A stretch of DNA of 21,604 bases from Betaproteobacteria bacterium (lineage in GTDB: Bacteria; Pseudomonadota; Gammaproteobacteria; Burkholderiales; Burkholderiaceae_C): contig RGEP01000012.1 of assembly GCA_009918225.1 (NCBI GenBank), positions 1 through 21,604 of the forward strand. Direction: 5' to 3'. Shown here one piece after another: positions 1 to 6,864 of the stretch. The notes under the pieces were generated by a model. That model saw only the letters and a list, made by a program, of their open reading frames with translations, was not told the DNA's origin and made no database searches. Each line of letters opens with the position of its first letter. Within the stretch, counting starts at the first letter, position 1. The position numbers were made by a program, and so were the translations under genes.

Positions 1-1
1 C

Positions 2-43
2 TTCCACACGCAGGACGCTCAGGACACCCAGGACGGCCAGTAA
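2..43 (+). CDS. hfq: C-terminal tail of probable Hfq (partial)
   Basis: The frame entering from the left edge reads FHTQDAQDTQDGQ and stops at TAA 41-43. Only 13 residues are visible, so family assignment rests on context. In Burkholderiales hfq sits directly upstream of hflX, and an acidic, Gln/Asp-rich tail after an Asn-Phe-like segment suits the variable C-terminus of this RNA chaperone. The stop is four bases before the hflX ATG, so the two are probably co-transcribed. It could be another protein's tail. Confidence 0.5.
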   Translation, partial: FHTQDAQDTQDGQ

Positions 44-47
44 GGCC

Positions 48-1256
48 ATGGGCGGCCATCGCGTCGACCACACGGCTGAACCCGCCAACCGCGTGGTGTT
101 GGTGGGGGTCGACCTCGGGCCGGATTCGCCCTTTGAAGCCAGCCTCGATGAACTGGCCCAACTCGCCGAATCCGCCGGTGACCGCCCGGTGGCCCGGCTC
201 ACGGCCAAGCGCCGCTCACCCGACCCCGCGCTGTTCGTGGGCAGTGGAAAGGCCGAGGAAATTAAGGTCATGGTCACCGACCAGGGGGCACACGGCGTGT
301 TGTTCGACCAAGCCCTGTCGCCGGCCCAGCAGCGCAACCTCGAGCGTTACCTGGGTGTGCCCGTGGCCGACCGTACGGCCCTCATTCTGGAAATCTTCGC
401 TCAACGCGCCCAGAGCCACGAGGGCAAGCTGCAGGTGGAGTTGGCACGGCTGCAGTACGTGTCCACGCGTTTGGTGCGCCGCTGGAGCCACCTTGAACGC
501 CAGCAGGGTGGCATTGGCACCCGAGGTGGTCCTGGAGAAACCCAGATCGAACTGGACCGTCGGATGATTGGTGAGCGCATCAAGACCGTCACGGCGCGCT
601 TGGAGAAGGTCAAGCGCCAGCGGGGCACCCAGCGGCGCTCACGGGAGCGATCCGGTGCTTTTCGTGTGTCCCTGGTGGGCTACACCAACGCGGGCAAGAG
701 CACCTTGTTCAACGCCCTGGTAAAGGCGCGAACCTACGCAGCCGACCAGCTCTTTGCCACCTTGGATACCACCACCCGCTCCTTGTGGTTGGAACAGGCC
801 GGACGTTCGGTCTCGCTGTCCGACACCGTGGGATTCATTCGCGACCTGCCGCACAAGCTGGTGGAAGCGTTTGAGGCCACGCTGCTGGAAGCGGCCGACG
901 CCGACCTCTTGCTGCATGTGGTGGACGCGGCCAACCCGCAGGCCACCGAGCAGATCCATGAGGTGCAGCGCGTGCTGCAAGACATCGGCGCTGACAACGT
1001 GCCGCAGTTGATGGTGTTCAACAAGATTGATGCCCTGCAAGCCTCGCGCCAGCCTCGTCAGTTGGTCGATGAAATTGAGCGCGAAGGCGGCGTGCGCAGC
1101 CCCCGCGTTTTCGTGAGCGCCGTCTCAGGCCAAGGCCTCGATGAGCTGCGTGCGCTGATTGCCCAAGCCGCTGCAGCTGGTGCCCGGTCGAACCCGGTCG
1201 CGGCGCCAGACCCCCGATTTGAATCTGCACGATCGACCGACTGGTCGACCCTTTAG
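48..1256 (+). CDS. hflX: GTPase HflX (ribosome-associated)
   Basis: HflX is a cytosolic GTPase that binds the large ribosomal subunit and splits stalled ribosomes. The 402-residue product has the N-terminal HflX domain (about residues 15-180), including the conserved Gly-rich stretch GGIGTRGGPGETQIE near 153-167. A short basic helical linker follows, then a TRAFAC G domain. The G1 loop GYTNAGKST is at 211-219, G3 DTVGF at 259-263, G4 NKID at 325-328 and the G5 SAVSG motif at about 357. All nucleotide-binding motifs look intact. The ATG at 48 follows the upstream stop by four bases with only a weak Shine-Dalgarno, which suggests translational coupling. The hflK ATG follows the TAG by two bases. 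The order hfq-hflX-hflK-hflC is the standard proteobacterial one. Confidence 0.96.
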   Translation: MGGHRVDHTAEPANRVVLVGVDLGPDSPFEASLDELAQLAESAGDRPVARLTAKRRSPDPALFVGSGKAEEIKVMVTDQGAHGVLFDQALSPAQQRNLERYLGVPVADRTALILEIFAQRAQSHEGKLQVELARLQYVSTRLVRRWSHLERQQGGIGTRGGPGETQIELDRRMIGERIKTVTARLEKVKRQRGTQRRSRERSGAFRVSLVGYTNAGKSTLFNALVKARTYAADQLFATLDTTTRSLWLEQAGRSVSLSDTVGFIRDLPHKLVEAFEATLLEAADADLLLHVVDAANPQATEQIHEVQRVLQDIGADNVPQLMVFNKIDALQASRQPRQLVDEIEREGGVRSPRVFVSAVSGQGLDELRALIAQAAAAGARSNPVAAPDPRFESARSTDWSTL

Positions 1257-1258
1257 CC

Positions 1259-2503
1259 ATGAACCTCTTTGCTCGACTCCGAGACCGCCTGCGCCGTGGG
1301 CAACTCATCTTCAACGAAGGCGGTCGCCCACAGGGCCCACCCGACCTCGACGAACTCTGGCGTGACTTCAACCGCAAGCTCTCGGGCTTGCTGTCCGGCA
1401 AAGGCGGGCGTGGCAGCGGTGGGGGCGAGGGCCCTGGTGCTTCGCCGCCTGAACTCAAGGGCGCCGGGATCGGCGCTGGCTTGATCGCTGCCGTGCTGGG
1501 CCTGATTTGGTTGGGCAGCGGCTTCTTCATCGTGCAAGAAGGCCAACAGGCTGTGGTGACGTCCTTTGGCAAGTACGGCTACACCGCAGACGCCGGTTTC
1601 CAGTGGCGCTTCCCCTATCCTTTCCAGGCGCATGAGACCGTACCGGTCACGCAGCTGCGATCACTGGAAGTGGGGCGCAGTGGGGTCGTGCAGGCCACGG
1701 GGCTGCGGGATTCGTCCATGCTGACGCAAGACGAGAACATCGTGGACATCCGCTTCACGGTGCAATATCGGCTTAAGGATGCGCGGGCTTATTTGTTCGA
1801 GAATCGCGGGCCCGATGAGGCGGTGATTCAGGCTTCTGAATCGGCGGTGCGTGAAATCGTGGGCCGCAGCAAGGTGGACCAGGTGCTGTACGAGCAGCGC
1901 GACGCCATCGCCGCGGACCTGGTCAAGTCGGTGCAGGCGCAACTCGACCGCTTGAACTCGGGCATCGTGGTGGCCAACATCAACGTGCAGAACGTTCAGG
2001 TGCCCGAACAGGTGCAGGCGGCCTTCAACGACGCCGTCAAGGCTGGGGCAGACCGTGACCGTTTGAAGAACGAAGGCCAGGCCTATGCCAGCGATGTGAT
2101 CCCCAAGGCGCGCGGCACAGCGGCGCGCTTGTTGGAAGAGGCCGAGGGCTACCGCTCGCGCGTGGTGGCGCAGGCCGAGGGTGACTCGCAGCGCTTCAAG
2201 TCTGTCTTGACGGAGTACAAGAAGGCCCCCGCTGTCACCCGCGACCGGATGTACATCGAGACCATGCAGCAGGTGTACCAAAACGTCAGCAAGGTGATGA
2301 TCGACAACAAGGCGAATTCAAGCCTGCTGTACCTGCCGTTGGACCGCATCCTGCAGCAGACGGTGCAGGCCAACCCCGGCACATCGGCTTCTGCAGCAGG
2401 CCCTTCAACGGCCTCGCCTGAAGTCAGCAACGCCACGGCACCTGCGCCGGTGGACACCCGCTCGCGCGAAGGCCAGCGCGGCCGCGACCGCGATTCGCGC
2501 TGA
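1259..2503 (+). CDS. hflK: HflK, SPFH-family FtsH modulator subunit
   Basis: HflK forms a large membrane-anchored periplasmic assembly with HflC that surrounds the FtsH protease and modulates its access to membrane substrates. The 414-residue product starts with a cytosolic, Gly-rich segment (residues 48-62 almost only Gly/Ser/Lys/Arg/Glu). One transmembrane helix follows at about 71-92, then the SPFH/band-7 domain opening with FFIVQEGQQAVVTSFGKY. A helical Ala/Glu-rich region follows near 280-300. The last 45 residues are low-complexity Ala/Ser/Pro, ending in an Arg/Asp/Gly-rich charged tail that is probably disordered. The ATG lies two bases after the hflX stop, so translation is likely coupled. 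hflC follows after 19 bases. Confidence 0.96.
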   Translation: MNLFARLRDRLRRGQLIFNEGGRPQGPPDLDELWRDFNRKLSGLLSGKGGRGSGGGEGPGASPPELKGAGIGAGLIAAVLGLIWLGSGFFIVQEGQQAVVTSFGKYGYTADAGFQWRFPYPFQAHETVPVTQLRSLEVGRSGVVQATGLRDSSMLTQDENIVDIRFTVQYRLKDARAYLFENRGPDEAVIQASESAVREIVGRSKVDQVLYEQRDAIAADLVKSVQAQLDRLNSGIVVANINVQNVQVPEQVQAAFNDAVKAGADRDRLKNEGQAYASDVIPKARGTAARLLEEAEGYRSRVVAQAEGDSQRFKSVLTEYKKAPAVTRDRMYIETMQQVYQNVSKVMIDNKANSSLLYLPLDRILQQTVQANPGTSASAAGPSTASPEVSNATAPAPVDTRSREGQRGRDRDSR

Positions 2504-2522
2504 AGCCCGGAGGACTCAAGTC

Positions 2523-3416
2523 ATGAACCGAATTGGAATGTGGTTGGCCGCCGGACTGGCTGTGCTGATGTTGGCCTCCTCGATGCTGTTTGTGGTGGAC
2601 CAGCGCCAGGTGGGGGTGGTGTACGCGCTGGGTGAGATCAAGGAAGTCATCACCGAGCCTGGCCTGAAGTGGAAGATGCCGCCACCCCTGCAGAATGTGG
2701 TGTTCTTGGACAAGCGCATCCAGACCCTGGACAGCCCCGAGACCCGCCCCATCTTCACCGCCGAGAAAAAGAGCCTGATCATCGACTGGCTGGTGAAGTG
2801 GCGCATCGCCGAGCCGCGCCAGTTCATCCGCAACAACGGTGTGGACATGCGCAACCTTGAAAACCGCCTGTCTCCTGTGGTGCAGGCCGCCTTCAACGAA
2901 GAGATCACCAAGCGTACCGTCAGCGGTGTGTTGGCTGCCGACCGGGACAAGGTCATGAATGGCGTGCGCGAACGCCTGGCCGATGAGGCCAAGTCCTTCG
3001 GTATCGAGATCATCGATGTGCGAATCAAGCGGGTGGACTTCGTGGCCGACATCACCGACGCGGTGTACCGGCGCATGGAGTCCGAGCGCAAGCAGGTGGC
3101 CAATGAACTGCGTTCGCAGGGCTCGGCCGAGGGTGAAAAGATCCGCGCTGACGCCGACCGCCAACGCGAGGTCATCATCGCCGAAGCCTATCGCGATGCT
3201 CAGAAGATCAAGGGCGAGGGCGACGCCAAGGCCTCGGCCTTGTACGCCGACTCTTTCGGCCGCGATCCTCAGTTCGCGCAGTTCTACCGCAGCTTGGAAG
3301 CCTACCGTGCCACGTTCCGCAGCCGCAGCGATGTGATGGTGATGGACCCGTCCAGCGACTTCTTCAAAGCCATGCGCAGCAGCGGCTCGGGTGCCGCGCC
3401 GGCGCCCGCACGCTGA
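2523..3416 (+). CDS. hflC: HflC, SPFH-family FtsH modulator subunit
   Basis: This is the partner of HflK in the inner-membrane FtsH-HflKC complex. The 297-residue protein has an N-terminal signal-anchor helix (about residues 5-25) and then the SPFH domain (VDQRQVGVVYALGEIKEVI onward). A charged helical segment follows (SEGEKIRADADRQREVI-like, about 200-240), then the conserved YADSFGRDPQFAQFYRSLEAY C-terminal block typical of HflC, and a short Ser/Gly/Ala/Pro tail. The ATG has a clear GGAGG Shine-Dalgarno at 2509-2513, nine bases upstream, stronger than those of its operon neighbours. Length agrees with the family. Confidence 0.96.
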   Translation: MNRIGMWLAAGLAVLMLASSMLFVVDQRQVGVVYALGEIKEVITEPGLKWKMPPPLQNVVFLDKRIQTLDSPETRPIFTAEKKSLIIDWLVKWRIAEPRQFIRNNGVDMRNLENRLSPVVQAAFNEEITKRTVSGVLAADRDKVMNGVRERLADEAKSFGIEIIDVRIKRVDFVADITDAVYRRMESERKQVANELRSQGSAEGEKIRADADRQREVIIAEAYRDAQKIKGEGDAKASALYADSFGRDPQFAQFYRSLEAYRATFRSRSDVMVMDPSSDFFKAMRSSGSGAAPAPAR

Positions 3417-3425
3417 CCGTCGTTG

Positions 3426-3611
3426 ATGAGCGAGGCCTTGTGGGCCGCCCTGGCCTTGGTGTTGGTCATCGAGGGCCTGCTGCCCACCCTTAACCCGCAG
3501 ATGTGGCGGCGCCTGTTCGAGCAGGCGCTGCAACTCTCGGATGGACAGATCCGCTTCATGGGCATGGCCAGTGTCGTGGGGGGCTTGGCCCTGTGGCACC
3601 TGCTGGCTTGA
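3426..3611 (+). CDS. DUF2065 (YjeT-like) small inner-membrane protein
   Basis: A 61-residue protein with two hydrophobic helices (about residues 3-20 and 44-60). They are joined by a short loop containing the LNPQMWRRLFEQ segment typical of DUF2065, the family of E. coli YjeT. The ATG at 3426 is preferred over the in-frame TTG one codon upstream. It lies 9 bases after the hflC stop, so the gene is probably the last of the hflX-K-C transcript. The same placement, between hflC and hisZ or purA, is common in proteobacteria. Function is unknown; the context suggests a link to membrane protein quality control, but nothing in the sequence shows an activity. Confidence 0.85.
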   Translation: MSEALWAALALVLVIEGLLPTLNPQMWRRLFEQALQLSDGQIRFMGMASVVGGLALWHLLA

Positions 3612-3618
3612 GGGTCAG

Positions 3619-3661
3619 TTCCGCGTACGGAAGCGGCCGGTAGAATCAGCGCTTTAAGCGC
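3619..3661 (+). promoter_or_regulatory. Possible promoter and palindrome before hisZ
   Basis: The 63-base gap between the DUF2065 gene and hisZ contains TAGAAT at 3641-3646, four of six matches to a sigma-70 -10 box. A poor -35 candidate, TTCCGC, lies 16 bases upstream at 3619-3624. Just after it, GCGCTTTAAGCGC at 3649-3661 is a palindrome around a central T, 13 bases before the hisZ ATG. It could be a weak promoter with an operator or a short 5' hairpin, but composition alone could give this. Confidence 0.25.
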
Positions 3662-3674
3662 CCGCCCGATTCCC

Positions 3675-4871
3675 ATGTCTTCTGCCTGGCTCCTGCCGGA
3701 GCACCTTGCCGATGTCCTGCCCTCGGAGGCCAAGCGCATCGAGGGCTTGCGCCGCGCCCTGACCGACGAGGCGCAGGCCTACGGCTACGAACTGGTGATG
3801 CCGCCCCTGTTGGAGCACTTGGACTCCCTTTTGTCGGGCACCGGGCGGACCCTCGGGCTGCAGACCTTCAAGCTGGTCGACCAGCTGTCGGGCCGTACCT
3901 TGGGCTTGCGCGCCGACACGACACCCCAGGTGGCGCGCATCGATGCACACCTGCTCAACCGCCCTGGCGTGGTGCGCTTGTGCTACTGCGGCCCGGTGGT
4001 GCACACGCGACCGGCGGGGCCCTGGTCCTCCCGGGAACCCCTGCAGTTTGGTGCCGAGCTTTATGGCCATCTGGGCCTGGAAGCCGACCTCGAAGTGCTG
4101 GAACTGGCCTTGGACGGTTTGAGGCAGGCCGGTGTCAAGGACGCGGTTTTGGATCTGGGAGACGCCCGCATCGCCAACGCCCTGGTGCAGGCGCTGGGCT
4201 TGGACACTGAGGCTCGTCCACCGCTCCTGGCCGCCCTGTCCGCCAAAGACGGCGGGGCCATGGCCGAGGCCCTGGCGGTTTTGCAGCCCACGGGTAAGGC
4301 GCTGCAGGCTTCGGCCGCGGCCGGCATCAAGCGGCTGCTGGGCCTATACGGGCCTGTGTCGGTGTTGGACAGGGCTGCCGAGGAGTTGCCCGCTTTGCCC
4401 CCGATCACCCAGGCTTTGGCTGACCTGCGCCGCATCGTGCGCCATGTTCAGGCCACCCATCCCGATGTGCGCATCGGGGTCGACCTGGCCGATCTCGGCG
4501 GCCAGGATTACTACAGCGGCATCCGGTTCAGCGTGATGGGCCTGTCCGCATCGCAGGTCTTGGCCAGCGGCGGCCGCTACGACCACGTGGGGCGCGTCTT
4601 CGGACGCGAGCGACCGGCCGTGGGTTTCAGCCTTGACCTCAAGGCCTTGTCTCAGGCGCTGCAGGCGGGTGCGCCGGCGCCAGTGCCGCGCCCGGCCATT
4701 CGTGCGCCATGGTCAGAAGACGCCGGCTTGCGTGCCGCGGTGCGGGCCTTGCGCTCCCGAGGGGAGACCGTGGTGTGCATCCTGCCAGGCCATGAGCATG
4801 AGGCTCAGGAATTTGCCTGTGATCGTGAACTCGTTCAAGTGGCTGGCCAGTGGGTGCTGCAGGCGCTCTAG
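3675..4871 (+). CDS. hisZ: HisZ, ATP phosphoribosyltransferase regulatory subunit
   Basis: HisZ is a catalytically inactive paralogue of histidyl-tRNA synthetase. It pairs with short-form HisG to make ATP phosphoribosyltransferase, the first histidine-biosynthesis enzyme, and carries its feedback control. The 398-residue protein has the class II synthetase-like core: PEHLADVLPSEAKRIE near the N-terminus, LRADTTPQVARID at 78-90, GVDLADLGGQDYYSGIRFSV, and SGGRYDHVGRVFGRERPAVGFSLDL in the second half. It lacks the separate C-terminal anticodon-binding domain of true HisRS, in line with its length. A HisZ predicts a short HisG elsewhere in the genome. hisZ directly before purA is the usual Burkholderiales arrangement. 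The ATG at 3675 has no strong Shine-Dalgarno. Confidence 0.95.
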   Translation: MSSAWLLPEHLADVLPSEAKRIEGLRRALTDEAQAYGYELVMPPLLEHLDSLLSGTGRTLGLQTFKLVDQLSGRTLGLRADTTPQVARIDAHLLNRPGVVRLCYCGPVVHTRPAGPWSSREPLQFGAELYGHLGLEADLEVLELALDGLRQAGVKDAVLDLGDARIANALVQALGLDTEARPPLLAALSAKDGGAMAEALAVLQPTGKALQASAAAGIKRLLGLYGPVSVLDRAAEELPALPPITQALADLRRIVRHVQATHPDVRIGVDLADLGGQDYYSGIRFSVMGLSASQVLASGGRYDHVGRVFGRERPAVGFSLDLKALSQALQAGAPAPVPRPAIRAPWSEDAGLRAAVRALRSRGETVVCILPGHEHEAQEFACDRELVQVAGQWVLQAL

Positions 4872-4895
4872 CCCTTTTCTATTCCAATTCAAGAC

Positions 4896-6242
4896 ATGAA
4901 CCAAGCACATACGGCGGGGCCCGCCAGCGGACACAACGTGGTCGTCGTGGGCACCCAGTGGGGCGACGAAGGCAAGGGCAAGGTGGTGGACTGGCTGACC
5001 GACCATGCCCAGGGTGTGGTGCGCTTCCAGGGCGGACACAACGCTGGCCACACCTTGGTGATCAAGGGGGTGAAGACGGCGCTGCAACTCATTCCCAGCG
5101 GCATCATGCGCGAAGGGGTCAAGTGCTACATCGGCAACGGTGTGGTGGTGGACCCGGCTCACCTTTTGTCGGAAATCCAGCGCCTGGAGAAGATAGGCCT
5201 GGAGGTCCGTTCGCGCCTGTTCATCAGCGAGTCCTGCCCCTTGATCCTGCCCTTCCATGTCGAGGTGGACAAGGCGCGCGAGTCTCTGCGCGAAAGCAGC
5301 GGTGCCGGCAAGATCGGCACCACCGGCAAGGGCATCGGCCCGGCCTATGAAGACAAGGTGGCGCGCCGAGCCTTGCGGGTGCAGGACCTCAAACACCCCC
5401 AGCGATTCGAAGCCAAATTGCGAGAGCTCCTGGCCCTGCACAACGCAGCTTTGCAAGGTGTTCTGGGCGGTCAGCCACTGGCCTTCGAGCCCATCTTCGA
5501 AAACGCCATGGCCATGGGTGAGCAGCTCAAGCCCATGATGGCCGATGTCGGCTATCTGATTCACCAAGCGGGTTTGCGCGGCGAGAACATCCTCTTTGAA
5601 GGTGCTCAGGGCACGCTGTTGGACATCGACCACGGTACCTATCCCTATGTGACGTCCAGCAACTGCGTGGCCGGCAACGCCGCTGCGGGTTCTGGGGTGG
5701 GACCCGACCGGCTGCACTACATCCTGGGCATTACCAAGGCCTATGCCACACGGGTCGGCTCAGGACCGTTTCCCACCGAGTTGGACATCGACAACCCCAG
5801 CTCGGTGGGGCATCACCTGAGCACCATCGGCCAGGAGCGAGGCACCGTCACCGGCCGCGCGCGCCGCTGCGGTTGGCTCGACGCGGCAGCCCTCAAGCGG
5901 TCAATCATCATCAACGGTGTTTCGGGTCTGTGCATCACCAAGCTCGATGTGTTGGACGGTCTGAAGGAAATCCTTGTTTGCACCGGCTACACCCTGAACG
6001 GTCGCCACTTGGATATCCTGCCGCTGGACGCCGATGACATCGCAGCCTGCCAGCCGGTGTACGAGTCTTGGCCGGGCTGGTCGGGTTCGACTGCGGGGCT
6101 GACCCAATGGGCGCAGTTGCCTGCCGAGGCACGGGCCTACTTGGAGCGCGTGCAGGCCGTGATCGGGGCCCCCATCGACATGGTCTCCACTGGGCCAGAC
6201 CGCGACCACACCATCCTGCTTCGCCACCCGTTTCAGCGCTGA
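4896..6242 (+). CDS. purA: Adenylosuccinate synthetase
   Basis: PurA joins IMP and aspartate using GTP to give adenylosuccinate, the committed step to AMP, in the cytosol. The 448-residue protein carries the GTQWGDEGKGK loop (residues 19-29) and GGHNAGHTL (47-55). It also has the GAGKIGTTGKGIGPAYEDK region, TSSNCVAGNAAAGSG, the GRARRCGW motif at 320-327 and the TKLD guanine-recognition motif at 348-351. The C-terminal VSTGPDRDHTI block is intact. It is slightly longer than E. coli PurA because of about 10 extra N-terminal residues. The ATG at 4896 is 24 bases after the hisZ stop with only a weak Shine-Dalgarno, so operon coupling with hisZ is likely. Confidence 0.98.
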   Translation: MNQAHTAGPASGHNVVVVGTQWGDEGKGKVVDWLTDHAQGVVRFQGGHNAGHTLVIKGVKTALQLIPSGIMREGVKCYIGNGVVVDPAHLLSEIQRLEKIGLEVRSRLFISESCPLILPFHVEVDKARESLRESSGAGKIGTTGKGIGPAYEDKVARRALRVQDLKHPQRFEAKLRELLALHNAALQGVLGGQPLAFEPIFENAMAMGEQLKPMMADVGYLIHQAGLRGENILFEGAQGTLLDIDHGTYPYVTSSNCVAGNAAAGSGVGPDRLHYILGITKAYATRVGSGPFPTELDIDNPSSVGHHLSTIGQERGTVTGRARRCGWLDAAALKRSIIINGVSGLCITKLDVLDGLKEILVCTGYTLNGRHLDILPLDADDIAACQPVYESWPGWSGSTAGLTQWAQLPAEARAYLERVQAVIGAPIDMVSTGPDRDHTILLRHPFQR

Positions 6243-6249
6243 AGCGCTG
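6234..6249 (+). other. Hairpin overlapping the purA stop codon
   Basis: CAGCGC TGAA GCGCTG forms a six-base-pair perfect stem with a four-base loop that contains the purA TGA. No T-tract follows, so it is not a standard intrinsic terminator. It may protect the 3' end or be chance. Confidence 0.3.
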
Positions 6250-6332
6250 CAGCACCTTGGGCGTGGCTACACTCGCTCTCTTTCCGGCACCACACGCCAT
6301 TCCCGCCTGACCCGCAGCAAGGAAACCGCGCG

Positions 6333-6851
6333 ATGCTCACCGATGACGGCAAACACCTCTATGTGTCCTGGGACGCCTACCACCGCCTGATCGAGAAGTT
6401 GGCGATTCAGGTCTGGCATTCCGGTTGGGCTTTTGATCAGATCCTGTGCCTGGCGCGTGGCGGCATGCGCCCGGGGGATGTGCTCTCCCGCGTATTCGAC
6501 AAGCCGCTGGCCATCATGTCCACCAGTTCCTACCGGGCTGAGGCTGGCACGATCCAGGGGCGTCTGGATATTGCGCGCTACATCACCATGCCCCAGGGTG
6601 AATTGGCCGGCAGGGTGCTGCTGGTCGACGATTTGGCCGACTCGGGTGTGACCCTCAAGGCGGTGGTGGAGCGCTTGCGAGCCATGCCGGCCATCACCGA
6701 ACTGCGTTCGGCGGTGATCTGGACCAAGGCGGTGTCGACCTACCAGCCCGACTACACGGTTGAGCACCTGCCCACCAGCCCCTGGATCCATCAGCCTTTC
6801 GAGGAATACGACGGCCTTCGCCCCGATGCGCTGAAGCAGCGCTTGGGGTGA
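6333..6851 (+). CDS. Purine phosphoribosyltransferase, xanthine/hypoxanthine type
   Basis: A 172-residue type I phosphoribosyltransferase. The PRPP-binding signature VLLVDDLADSGVT is at 95-107 and the LARGGMRPG diphosphate loop at 40-48. The C-terminal PWIHQPFEEYD resembles the WIxQPW segment of bacterial xanthine-guanine phosphoribosyltransferase (Gpt), so transfer of ribose phosphate to xanthine, guanine or hypoxanthine is the best guess. The exact base cannot be read from the sequence. AAGGAAA at 6319-6325 is a good Shine-Dalgarno eight bases before the ATG. The gene follows purA after 90 bases, grouping purine salvage with AMP synthesis. It is convergent with the acylase gene, whose stop is 13 bases away. 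Confidence 0.88.
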   Translation: MLTDDGKHLYVSWDAYHRLIEKLAIQVWHSGWAFDQILCLARGGMRPGDVLSRVFDKPLAIMSTSSYRAEAGTIQGRLDIARYITMPQGELAGRVLLVDDLADSGVTLKAVVERLRAMPAITELRSAVIWTKAVSTYQPDYTVEHLPTSPWIHQPFEEYDGLRPDALKQRLG

Positions 6852-6864
6852 TCGAGCCAGGGCC

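Noticed and set aside
2424..3599. 391-codon minus-strand frame antisense to hflC
   Set aside because: It is a shadow of hflK/hflC and the DUF2065 gene with no recognisable motif.
6234..6260. Intrinsic terminator after purA
   Set aside because: The short stem lacks a following T-tract and the next gene is on the same strand with a good Shine-Dalgarno.
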